Below are positions 49,987 to 57,462 of a DNA stretch of 64,000 bases, piece by piece; the stretch's first letter is position 1, and every line of letters starts with the position of its first letter. Source of the stretch: Nocardia macrotermitis. Its GTDB lineage: Bacteria; Actinomycetota; Actinomycetes; Mycobacteriales; Mycobacteriaceae. The notes under the pieces are model-generated. The model had not been told where the DNA came from. It saw only the letters and a list, made by a program, of their open reading frames with translations, and did no database searches. The stretch spans positions 62,001-126,000 of the forward strand of contig NZ_WEGK01000011.1 of assembly GCF_009604405.1 (NCBI RefSeq), in the 5' to 3' direction. A program made the translations under genes and the position numbers.

Positions 49987-50060
49987 GAATCGTCCTTTCG
50001 CTTCGAAATATGGTGCCGGGCAGGGGAATTGCTGAGGATGATCGATTCCTGACTGGTTCG

Positions 50061-50082
50061 CCGGCGGCGGATCCGTCGCCGG
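50061..50082 (-). terminator. Hairpin between the aldehyde dehydrogenase and pobA genes
   Basis: CCGGCGGCGGATCCGTCGCCGG can fold into an 8-9-bp stem with one G-T pair. It lies just after the aldehyde dehydrogenase stop and 75 bp before pobA. There is no T-run, so it may be a weak terminator or attenuator separating the two transcripts. Confidence 0.35.
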
Positions 50083-50111
50083 GGTGCGGGGGTACGGGTG
50101 GTGCGCACGGC

Positions 50112-51572
50112 TCAGAACGGGAACCGGGCGTGGTCGGTGGCCATGGTGAGCCACCTTGTGTTGGAGAAGGATTCGATACCCCAGCGTCCGCCGAAACGTC
50201 CGTAGCCCGAACTCTTGAAGCCGCCGAACGGGGCCTGCGGTTCGTCCATGACGGTCTGATCGTTGATGTGCACGATGCCGGTGCGCAGCCGGGCGGCCAC
50301 CCGCAGGCCGTGCGAGGTGTCCTCGGTGATCACGCCCGCGGACAGGCCGTTCTCGGTGTCGTTCGCCTTGTCGACGGCCTCGTCGTCGGTCTCGAAGGTG
50401 TCGATCGCGCAGACCGGGCCGAAGGATTCGGTGTGGTGGAGCCGCGCGTGGGCGGGGACATCGGTGAGCAGCGTCGCCGGATAGTGCGCACCGTTCGGAT
50501 CACCGCCTCCCGCAACGAGTTTCGCGCCGTCGGTGACCGCGTCGGCGACCAGCGCGGCCACCCGGGACGCGGCCGCCGGGCTCATCAGCGGCCCGATCAC
50601 GGTCGTCGGATCGGCCGGATCGCCCGCGGGCAGTGCCTCGACCGCGGCGGCGAGTTTGTCGGTGAACTCCTCCGCGAGAGACTCGTGCACGAGCAGCCGA
50701 TCCGCCGACATACAGATCTGACCGACGTTGTTGCACATCGCGAATGCCGCCGCGGTGACCGCGTAGTCCACATCCGCGTCGGCCAGCACGATCACCGAAT
50801 TCTTGCCGCCGAGTTCGAGCACGGCGGGCTTGAGGTGTTGTGCGGCAAGGGTTCCGATGATGCGGCCGACGGCGGTGGAGCCGGTGAAGTTCACCGCGCG
50901 GACGCGGTCGTCGGCGATCAGGGTCTCGGCGATGACGGGTGCGTCGGCGGGATCGTTGGTGATCACGTTCAACACGCCGTCGGGCAGTCCGGCCTCGCGC
51001 AGCACGTCGGCCAGGAACAGTCCGCTGGCCAGCGGGGCGAATTCGCTCGGCTTGAGGACCACGGTGTTCCCGGCGGCGAGCGGTGCGGCCAGCGCGCGGA
51101 TGCCCAGGATGATCGGGGCGTTCCAGGGCGCGAAGGCCGCGACGACGCCGACCGGTTGCCGCACCGCCAGGCCCAGAATGCCGGGCTGCTGGGTGGTGAG
51201 TACCTCGCCGCGCGGGGCGGTGATCGCGGCGGCGGCCTCGCGTAGGGTGTTCGCGGCGAGCCACACGTTGAATCCGGCCCACCCGGCGGCCGCGCCGACC
51301 TCCCCGGCCATGGTCTGCACGGCCTGCTCGGTCCTGGCCTCCAGCAGATCGGCGGCACGCAGGAAGATCGCGCGTCGTTCGAAGGGGCTCAGTGCGGCCC
51401 AGTCGCGAAATGCGTTGTCGGCGGCCGTGATCGCGGCGGTCACGTCGTCGGGTTCGGCCGCGGCGACGGTGGCGTGGACGGCTCCGGTGTGTGGCGTCGT
51501 CACGGTGGTGGTCCGGCCGCCGCGGGCGGGCCGGTCCGTGCCGCCGATGAGCAGATCACGAGTGATGGGCAT
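50112..51572 (-). CDS. vdh: Vanillin/4-hydroxybenzaldehyde dehydrogenase-like aldehyde dehydrogenase
   Basis: A 486-aa NAD(P)-dependent aldehyde dehydrogenase with Cys287 (GQICMSADR) and Glu253 (LELGGKNS). The active-site variant QICMS and the sequence AFAPWNAPIILGIRALAAPLAAGNT are typical of vanillin/benzaldehyde/salicylaldehyde dehydrogenases. It should oxidise vanillin or 4-hydroxybenzaldehyde, the products of the divergent HCHL/Fcs genes, to the acids; 4-hydroxybenzoate then enters PobA. No vanillate demethylase (vanAB) is in the window, so the p-coumarate branch is the one fully covered here. Confidence 0.87.
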   Translation of the reverse strand: MPITRDLLIGGTDRPARGGRTTTVTTPHTGAVHATVAAAEPDDVTAAITAADNAFRDWAALSPFERRAIFLRAADLLEARTEQAVQTMAGEVGAAAGWAGFNVWLAANTLREAAAAITAPRGEVLTTQQPGILGLAVRQPVGVVAAFAPWNAPIILGIRALAAPLAAGNTVVLKPSEFAPLASGLFLADVLREAGLPDGVLNVITNDPADAPVIAETLIADDRVRAVNFTGSTAVGRIIGTLAAQHLKPAVLELGGKNSVIVLADADVDYAVTAAAFAMCNNVGQICMSADRLLVHESLAEEFTDKLAAAVEALPAGDPADPTTVIGPLMSPAAASRVAALVADAVTDGAKLVAGGGDPNGAHYPATLLTDVPAHARLHHTESFGPVCAIDTFETDDEAVDKANDTENGLSAGVITEDTSHGLRVAARLRTGIVHINDQTVMDEPQAPFGGFKSSGYGRFGGRWGIESFSNTRWLTMATDHARFPF

Positions 51573-51685
51573 GGTTTCTCGATTCTGTCGCCGCCACCCG
51601 CCGCCGGGTTTGGCCTGGTCATTGGTGACAGCATGGCGAGGGTGTGTCCCGTGCCACTACCACATTCCCATTGAATGGATGAGAT

Positions 51686-52438
51686 TCAGCGATCCGCGCC
51701 CAGGGCGCGGGAGATGCCGCGCGCGGTGGCCTGCACGGCGGGAGCGATGCTGCGGGCCGCGTCGTCGTTGGGGACGATCGTGGCGAGCGCGGCGACGACG
51801 AGTCCGCGCACCGTGCGCACGGGTGCGGCGATGGAGGTGGTGGTCGCGTCGAGATGTCCTGGGCAGAAGGCGATTCCGGTGCGGCGGATCTCACCGAGGA
51901 AGGCGCGCAATGCTTTCGGATCGGTGACGGTGTTCGGGGTGAACCGATCGAGTGGCCGGGTCAGGATCGAATCCTGAAGTTCCAGTGGGCCGTTCGCGAG
52001 CAGCACCAGGCCCGGGGCCGAGGCGTGCAGGGGCAGCCGTCCGGCGTAACGGCTCAGATTGCGGACCGAACCGGGCGCGGAGAGGCGTTCGATGTAGAGC
52101 ACCTCGCTGTCCTGCAGGACCGCCAGTTGCACGTGATTGCCGATCACCGCGTGCAGATCCTGCATGAACGGCATCGCCATCTCGCGCAGGCCCAGGGTGG
52201 GGGAGGCGCGCGAGACCAGTTCCCAGATCCGCACGCCGATGCGGATGCGGCGATCGGCGTCGCGCCGCAGCCAGCCGTAACCGATCAGCTCGTTGACCAG
52301 GCGCGAGGTGGTCGCGATCGGTAGACCGGTGCGTCGCGCGAGTTCGGAGACACCGATGGCGGGGGTGTCGGCGTCGAACGCCTCGAAGATCCGCACCGCC
52401 CGGGACAGTACGGATTCGCCGCTGGGTGACCTGGCCAT
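51686..52438 (-). CDS. IclR family transcriptional regulator
   Basis: A 250-aa IclR protein: N-terminal winged HTH at about 9-70 (LSRAVRIFEAFDADTPAIGVSELARRTGLPIATTSRLVNEL) and an effector domain at about 85-245 (ADRRIRIGVRIWELVSRAS, LHAVIGNHVQLAVLQDSEVLYIERLSA, HASAPGLVLLA). IclR proteins such as PcaR and PobR control protocatechuate and 4-hydroxybenzoate genes, so this is the prime candidate regulator of the minus-strand aldehyde dehydrogenase-pob-pca genes. It is divergent from a MarR gene with only 73 bp between them. Confidence 0.9.
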   Translation of the reverse strand: MARSPSGESVLSRAVRIFEAFDADTPAIGVSELARRTGLPIATTSRLVNELIGYGWLRRDADRRIRIGVRIWELVSRASPTLGLREMAMPFMQDLHAVIGNHVQLAVLQDSEVLYIERLSAPGSVRNLSRYAGRLPLHASAPGLVLLANGPLELQDSILTRPLDRFTPNTVTDPKALRAFLGEIRRTGIAFCPGHLDATTTSIAAPVRTVRGLVVAALATIVPNDDAARSIAPAVQATARGISRALGADR

Positions 52439-52511
52439 CAGCCGCCCGCGACCCGGTCGATCGGCTCCCGCGCCATACGGGACACCCTAGCCGCCGCGCC
52501 GCGATGCGAAG

Positions 52512-53015
52512 ATGACCTCCGTGACCGCAGCCAACGACGATCCCGACGCGGCCGCCCCGCCCTCGACGCTGTACCTGATCAAACAGCTGGAGCTGGCCGT
52601 ACGGGCGGTGATGGACGACGCGCTGCGCCCGCTCGGGCTGACCACCTTGCAGTACACGGCGTTGACGGTGCTCGAACGGCGCGGTCGGCTGTCCTCGGCG
52701 CAACTGGCCCGCCGCGCGTTCCTGCGCCCGCAGACCATGCACGTCATGGTGCGCGCGCTGGAGGATCGCGGGCTGATCAGCCGGGATCGCGATCCGGGCA
52801 ACCGCCGGGTGCTGGTCGCGTCGCTGACCGAGCGGGGGCGTGAACTGCTCGACCAGGTCGCGCCGCACATCGCGGAGATCGAATCCGGGTTGCTCGCCGA
52901 GATGACCACACGCCGGGGGACGGAATTTCGTGCCGCGCTTCGGCAGGGCGTGTCCGCGCTGACCGCCGAGGCCGCCTCCCGGGGCATCTCGGCTACCTCG
53001 GCTATCGACGAGTAG
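52512..53015 (+). CDS. MarR family transcriptional regulator
   Basis: A 167-aa MarR protein. The HTH is at about 40-85 (LGLTTLQYTALTVLERRGRLSSAQLARRAFLRPQTMHVMVRALEDRGLI) and the wing contains RDRDPGNRRVLVASLTERG. Its position directly upstream of the HCHL and CoA ligase genes suggests it is the hydroxycinnamate regulator: CouR/FerR-type MarR proteins repress such genes until the CoA thioester binds. The stop codon forms the first base of a degenerate repeat region that separates it from the HCHL gene. Confidence 0.88.
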   Translation: MTSVTAANDDPDAAAPPSTLYLIKQLELAVRAVMDDALRPLGLTTLQYTALTVLERRGRLSSAQLARRAFLRPQTMHVMVRALEDRGLISRDRDPGNRRVLVASLTERGRELLDQVAPHIAEIESGLLAEMTTRRGTEFRAALRQGVSALTAEAASRGISATSAIDE

Positions 53016-53207
53016 GCGACGCGCTTGTCGGGAGGTGACCGTGCTGTTCAACGGTCGGTGACCTCGCCTGTCCGGAATGTTCGAGGTGGCCTGTTCGCGC
53101 GGTAGGCGACTGCGCTCGTCGGGGTTGGGTTGGGTGGTCGGTGACCTTGCCTGCCGCGAGTGCTCGAGGCGGCCTGTCGCGTGACATGGCCATCAGCGGT
53201 AGGCGAC
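53013..53207 (+). repeat. Degenerate ~90-97-bp tandem repeat after the marR gene
   Basis: TAGGCGAC recurs at 53013, 53103 and 53200, and the segment GGTCGGTGACC-TGCCTG...TCGAGG-GGCCTGT occurs at 53053 and 53136. The first unit starts exactly at the marR stop codon. The 292-bp gap 53016-53307 therefore holds two decayed units and then the HCHL promoter. No gene is seen in it. Confidence 0.7.
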
Positions 53208-53280
53208 ATCGTCCGGCGGCGAACGGTGGCCCGTAGCTGTTGACGGCGAAGGGATCTGGCGGCACCATGGGAACGCAATC

Positions 53281-53295
53281 ATCAGCAATACTGAT
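53281..53295. promoter_or_regulatory. Inverted repeat ATCAG-CAATA-CTGAT, putative MarR operator
   Basis: A perfect 5-bp-arm inverted repeat lies 12 bp upstream of the HCHL ATG, overlapping a -10-like GATAAT (53293-53298). GGAG at 53299-53302 is the ribosome-binding site. A repressor bound here would block transcription of HCHL and fcs. Confidence 0.5.
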
Positions 53296-53307
53296 AATGG
53301 AGCGCCG

Positions 53308-54165
53308 ATGACGACAGCGACCGAGCCCTGGGGCGAGACCGTGAGCGTGGAGTTCGAGGAGGGCATCGCCTGGGTGACGTTGAATCGCCCGGACAAGCGC
53401 AATGCGATGAATCCGACCCTGAACACCGAGATGTGCCGGGTGCTGGATCATCTGGAGGCAGATCCGCGCTGCCGGGTGCTGGTGCTCACGGGTGCGGGTG
53501 AATCCTTTTCCGCCGGAATGGATTTGAAGGAGTACTTCCGCGACGTCGAGGCGACGGGGGATCTCGCGTTGCAGTACAAGGTGCGCCGGGAGAGCAACGA
53601 ATGGCAGTGGCGGCGGCTGGCCTACTTCCCCAAGCCGACCATCGCGATGGTGAACGGCTGGTGCTTCGGCGGGGCCTTCACCCCGCTGGTGGCCTGTGAT
53701 CTGGCGATCGCCGACGAGACCGCGAAATTCGGTCTGTCCGAGGTGAACTGGGGCATTCCGCCGGGGAGCGTGGTGACCAAGGCGCTGGCCGCCACGGTGC
53801 CGCAGCGTGACGCGCTGTACTTCATCATGACCGGTGAGACCTTCGACGGTGCGCGTGCCGCCCAGATGCGGCTGGTCAACGAGGCGGTTCCGGCCGAGCG
53901 GCTGCGCGAGCGCACGCGGGAGCTGGCCACGCGCCTGGCCGGGCTGAATCCCGTTGTGCTGCACAGTGCCAAGGTGGGTTACCGGTTCGCGGCGGAGATG
54001 AGCTGGTCGCAGTCCGAGGACTATCTGTACGCGAAACTGGATCAGACCCGGGCCCTGGACACCGATCACGGCCGGGAGAAGGGTTTGTCCCAGTTCCTGG
54101 ACGACAAGAGCTACCGCCCGGGACTCGGCGCCTTCGACCCGTCGAAGGATCCGGCGAAACGATAA
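53308..54165 (+). CDS. p-Hydroxycinnamoyl-CoA hydratase/lyase (feruloyl-CoA hydratase-lyase)
   Basis: A 285-aa crotonase-fold enzyme that hydrates and then cleaves feruloyl- or p-coumaroyl-CoA to vanillin or 4-hydroxybenzaldehyde plus acetyl-CoA. The HCHL-specific run WQWRRLAYFPKPTIAMVNGW followed by CFGGAFTPLVACDLAIADE and GLSEVNWGIPPG clearly separates it from ordinary enoyl-CoA hydratases. Glu145 in GLSE is the catalytic acid. The Ser beside the oxyanion site of the Pseudomonas enzyme is replaced by Thr. It is followed 37 bp downstream by the CoA ligase that makes its substrate. Confidence 0.92.
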   Translation: MTTATEPWGETVSVEFEEGIAWVTLNRPDKRNAMNPTLNTEMCRVLDHLEADPRCRVLVLTGAGESFSAGMDLKEYFRDVEATGDLALQYKVRRESNEWQWRRLAYFPKPTIAMVNGWCFGGAFTPLVACDLAIADETAKFGLSEVNWGIPPGSVVTKALAATVPQRDALYFIMTGETFDGARAAQMRLVNEAVPAERLRERTRELATRLAGLNPVVLHSAKVGYRFAAEMSWSQSEDYLYAKLDQTRALDTDHGREKGLSQFLDDKSYRPGLGAFDPSKDPAKR

Positions 54166-54202
54166 CGGCCACAACCGGAACGGTCGCGAGGGAGGATGAA
54201 TC

Positions 54203-55684
54203 GTGCGGAATCGGGGACTCGGCTCGTGGCCCGCGAGGCGGGCTCGGATGACACCAGACGCGGTGGCGGTGATCGGCGCGGGACGGTCGATCACCTTCGC
54301 GCGGTTGTCTCGCCGGGTGGCGTGCGTCTGCGGCGAGTTGCGGGGCGCGGGTGTGCGCGCGGGTGATCGGATCGCCTATCTGGGACCCAATCATCCCGCG
54401 TATCTGGAATTGCTGTTCGCGGCCGGTGCGATCGGCGCGGTGTTCGTGCCCGTGAATTTCCGCAGTGCCGCAGCGGAAATCGACTACATCCTCGGCGATT
54501 GCGGTGCGCGGGTGCTGTTCCACACCGAGGTGTACCGAGATGTCGTGGGGGAGCTGAGCATCGATGTGCCGACCGTGCTCGTGGGCGACGCGAACGACGC
54601 GGACGACGGTGCCGGCGAAATTCCCGACGAGCCGGTGAGCCTCGAGGATCCCTGCGTCATCCTGTACACCTCGGGCACCACCGGACGTCCCAAGGGCGCG
54701 GTGCTCACCCACGGCAATCTCACCTGGAACTGCCTCAACGTCCTGGTCGAATCGGATGTCGCCACGGACGAGGTCGCGCTGGTCTCCGCACCGCTGTTCC
54801 ACGCGGCCGCGCTGGGCATGCTGTGTCTGCCCGTCCTGCTCAAGGGCGGCTGCGTCGTCCTGCTCGAGAAGTTCGATCCCGCAGTGGTTTTCGATTCGAT
54901 CGAGCATCATCGGGTGACGCGCATGTTCGGTGTGCCCGCCATGTACGACGCGCTGGCCGCGCTCGACCGCTGGGAGACCGCGGATCTGTCCAGTATCCGG
55001 GTGCTGTTGTGTGGCGGAGCGCCGGTGCCGCACAACACCATTCGGCGTTACCTGACGCGCGGGCTCACCTTCGTGCAGGGATACGGCATGACCGAGGCGT
55101 CACCGGGCGCGTTGCTGCTGGACCCCGCACACGCGGAGACCAAGGTCGGATCCGCCGGTGTGCCTTCGTTTTTCAGTGATGTGCGCGTGGTCGACGCACA
55201 GGGCGAGCCGGTCGCGGACGGACAACGCGGCGAGGTGATCGTCAGCGGCCCCAATGTGATGTCCGGCTACTGGAACCGCCCCGCCGACACCGCGGAAGTG
55301 TTGCGGGAGGGCTGGTTCCACTCCGGCGATGTCGCCACCGTCGATCCGGACGGCTACGTCTACATCGTGGACCGGATGAAGGACGTCATCATCTCCGGCG
55401 GCGAGAACATCTACCCCGCCGAGGTCGAGAACGTCTTGACCGCCCATCCGGCGGTGGCGGCGTGCGCGGTGATCGGCGTCCCGGACGAGCGCTGGGGTGA
55501 GGTCGGCCGCGCGGTCGTCGTGCTCGCGGACGGACAGGACATCGACCCGCAGGCGCTACTCACCTTCGCCCGCGAACGCCTGGCCGGATACAAGGTGCCC
55601 GGATCTGTACATTTCGTCGACGAACTGCCGAGAGGTGGCTCCGGGAAAATCCTGAAGTCCGTCGTGCGCGACCTCTACGGCTGA
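54203..55684 (+). CDS. fcs: Feruloyl/p-coumaroyl-CoA synthetase-like acyl-CoA ligase
   Basis: A 493-aa ANL-family adenylate-forming ligase. Motifs are VILYTSGTTGRPKGAVLTHGNL (P-loop, about 153-174, split here), GYGMTEASPG (near 294) and, in the C-terminal domain, HSGDVATVDPDGYVYIVDRMKDVIISGGENIYP; the catalytic Lys is in GGSGKILKS. The GTG at 54203 follows GGGAGG; the ATG eight bases earlier is out of frame. The ATP-dependent thioesterification of hydroxycinnamates is inferred from its pairing with HCHL. Confidence 0.88.
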   Translation: MRNRGLGSWPARRARMTPDAVAVIGAGRSITFARLSRRVACVCGELRGAGVRAGDRIAYLGPNHPAYLELLFAAGAIGAVFVPVNFRSAAAEIDYILGDCGARVLFHTEVYRDVVGELSIDVPTVLVGDANDADDGAGEIPDEPVSLEDPCVILYTSGTTGRPKGAVLTHGNLTWNCLNVLVESDVATDEVALVSAPLFHAAALGMLCLPVLLKGGCVVLLEKFDPAVVFDSIEHHRVTRMFGVPAMYDALAALDRWETADLSSIRVLLCGGAPVPHNTIRRYLTRGLTFVQGYGMTEASPGALLLDPAHAETKVGSAGVPSFFSDVRVVDAQGEPVADGQRGEVIVSGPNVMSGYWNRPADTAEVLREGWFHSGDVATVDPDGYVYIVDRMKDVIISGGENIYPAEVENVLTAHPAVAACAVIGVPDERWGEVGRAVVVLADGQDIDPQALLTFARERLAGYKVPGSVHFVDELPRGGSGKILKSVVRDLYG

Positions 55685-55694
55685 TCCACGGTGA

Positions 55695-55719
55695 TCGGTC
55701 CGGCTTCGAACCGGACCGA
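55695..55719. terminator. 9-bp-stem hairpin after the CoA ligase gene
   Basis: TCGGTCCGG (55695-55703) and CCGGACCGA (55711-55719) form a perfect 9-bp stem with a 7-base loop, 11 bp after the ligase stop and before the end of a convergent SDR gene. No T-run follows, which is common for hairpin terminators in high-G+C actinomycetes. Confidence 0.6.
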
Positions 55720-55847
55720 GCTACCCGATCAGCCGCGTAATCGACGGTCGCCCCGAACGAGTGGATGCCGCCGAACCGCCTGGGGCGGAACGCTGTTCGG
55801 CCCAGCCGCGGCCGCCCGATCCTCATCTGCGGCGGCCGCTGCGCCGA

Positions 55848-56648
55848 TCAACCCTGCGGCACAAGTATTTCCGAGCGCTGCACGGTCCCGGTGATCCCCG
55901 ACGCGTCCTGCCCGGCCAGCAGCACCGCCGCACGGGCGATCGTTTCCGGCGGTTCGACCATCTCCTCCGGAATCTCCCGGCCGCCACCCGCGGCCTGCCA
56001 CCCCTCGGTCAGCACCACCCGCGACGGACTCAGGCAGTTCACCGCGATGTTGTCGCCCCGCAGATCCGAGGCCAGCCCCAGATAGAGCCGCTCGGCCGCG
56101 GCCTTGGACACCCAATAGGCATTCGCGCCCCGATCGATCATGTCCACACCGGTCGTGGTGATCGCGATCATCGATCCACCCCCGCGCGCCTTCAGCTGCG
56201 GGAGCACGGCCTTGGTCACCAGAAAAACCCCGGTCAGGTTCACATCGATACAACGCTGCCATCGCTTCAACGGCGTCGTCTCGACCGGCCCCATCCACAG
56301 CACCCCGGCATTGGCGATCAGGACATCGATCCCACCGAAAGCGGAAACCGTTGCGGCAACGGCCTGTTCGACCGATTCCTCGTCGGACACGTCACACGGT
56401 ACCGGCAGCGCCCGCCCACCGGACGCCTCGATCCGCGCCGCGACCGCGCCGATCGTGCCGGGCACCCGGCCCTCGGTCTCCGACCGCGCGGCGACCGCCA
56501 CGGCCGCACCCGCATCCGCGAGCCCCTGTGCGATGGCCGCCCCGATACCCCGGCTCGCACCCGCGACGAACGCGACCTTCCCCGCGAGCGGCCCACCCGG
56601 GCCCCGGCCGTTGCCGGGGCCGCGGGTGCCCGATTCGCCGACGCTCAC
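55848..56648 (-). CDS. SDR oxidoreductase
   Basis: A 266-aa short-chain dehydrogenase starting at a GTG that overlaps the upstream SDR stop. A Gly/Pro-rich leader (1-22) precedes VAFVAGASRGIGAAIA; the NNAG position reads LIANAGV; catalytic Ser/Thr region is ITTTGVD, and Tyr/Lys are in YWVSKAAAERL. The Ser of the usual triad appears replaced by Thr (IAITTTG), which some SDRs tolerate. With the preceding gene it forms a two-gene unit divergent from the acyl-CoA ligase/thiolase operon, so it probably acts on a hydroxyacyl or hydroxy-steroid-like CoA ester (inference). Confidence 0.85.
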   Translation of the reverse strand: MSVGESGTRGPGNGRGPGGPLAGKVAFVAGASRGIGAAIAQGLADAGAAVAVAARSETEGRVPGTIGAVAARIEASGGRALPVPCDVSDEESVEQAVAATVSAFGGIDVLIANAGVLWMGPVETTPLKRWQRCIDVNLTGVFLVTKAVLPQLKARGGGSMIAITTTGVDMIDRGANAYWVSKAAAERLYLGLASDLRGDNIAVNCLSPSRVVLTEGWQAAGGGREIPEEMVEPPETIARAAVLLAGQDASGITGTVQRSEILVPQG

Positions 56649-57409
56649 TTCGGCGGGAAGCGCAGCGCGCCGTCGAGCCGGATGGTCTCCCCGTTGAGGT
56701 AGTCGTTCTCGATGATCGACTGCGCCAGCTGGGCGTATTCGGTGGAACGGCCCATCCGCTTGGGGAACGGCACCTGCGGGCCCCAGTACTGCTCGAGCTT
56801 GTCGGCGGACTTGCCGTAGGCGGGGGTGTTGACCGTGCCCGGGGCGATGGTCACCACGCGGATGCCCAGCGGCGACAGGTCACGCGCGGCGACCAGGGTC
56901 ATACCGAGCACGCCACCCTTGGCCGCGGAGTACGGCAACTGGCCGATCTGGCCCTCGTACCCGGCGATCGAGGCAGTGTTCACGATCACACCGCGACCAC
57001 CCTCCTCGAGCGGTTCGGTCTTCGCCATCGCGGCCGCGGACAGCCGCAGCACGTTGAACACCGCGGTCAGATAGAACTCGATGGTGGTGCGGAAACCGTC
57101 GAGCGCCAGCGGCGAGCCGTCCTTGCCGACGAGCCGTCCGCCGCTGGCCGGGCCGCCGTGGGTGTCGACCGAAATGCGAAGCGGCCCCAGCGATTCCGCC
57201 TCGGCGATGGCCGCGAGCACCGAGTCCTCGTCGGTGGCGTCGGTGTGCACGTAACGGATGCCGAGCTCGGTGGCCAGCTCCTTGCCCTTGTCGTCGGCGA
57301 CGTCCGCGACGACGACCTTCGCGCCGGCCGCGTGTAACCGCCGGACGGTCGCCTCACCCAGGCCGCCGGTGCCGCCGACCACGATCGCCGAGCTTCCACT
57401 GATCTGCAT
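56645..57409 (-). CDS. SDR oxidoreductase, type II 3-hydroxyacyl-CoA dehydrogenase-like
   Basis: A 254-aa short-chain dehydrogenase resembling HSD17B10/type II 3-hydroxyacyl-CoA dehydrogenases. Cofactor motif IVVGGTGGLGEATV, acidic VADVADDKG after beta-2 (NAD+ preference), catalytic region NTASIAGYEGQIGQLPYSAAKGGV and the family's TPAYGKSADKLEQYWGPQVPFPKRMG near the C-terminus. The ATG at 57409 with AGAGGG upstream is preferred to a start at 57433. It is divergent from the acyl-CoA ligase gene with 53 bp between them. Confidence 0.9.
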   Translation of the reverse strand: MQISGSSAIVVGGTGGLGEATVRRLHAAGAKVVVADVADDKGKELATELGIRYVHTDATDEDSVLAAIAEAESLGPLRISVDTHGGPASGGRLVGKDGSPLALDGFRTTIEFYLTAVFNVLRLSAAAMAKTEPLEEGGRGVIVNTASIAGYEGQIGQLPYSAAKGGVLGMTLVAARDLSPLGIRVVTIAPGTVNTPAYGKSADKLEQYWGPQVPFPKRMGRSTEYAQLAQSIIENDYLNGETIRLDGALRFPPK

Positions 57410-57436
57410 GTCGTTACCCTCTCTTGAAATCACTAC

Positions 57437-57462
57437 TCTCTGACTGAGAGAATAATGTTCTC
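57437..57462. promoter_or_regulatory. Overlapping inverted repeats between the SDR and acyl-CoA ligase genes
   Basis: TCTCTGACTGAGAGA (57437-57451, 5-bp arms) overlaps GAGAA-TAATG-TTCTC (57448-57462, 5-bp arms). They fill the AT-rich centre of the 53-bp divergent region and end at the ligase ATG. They are likely operators of a repressor not encoded next to them. Confidence 0.5.

Noticed and set aside
53308..54165. Ordinary beta-oxidation enoyl-CoA hydratase
   Set aside because: The WQWRRL...PKPTIAMVNGW segment and the adjacent CoA ligase, aldehyde dehydrogenase and pobA genes identify a hydroxycinnamoyl-CoA hydratase/lyase.
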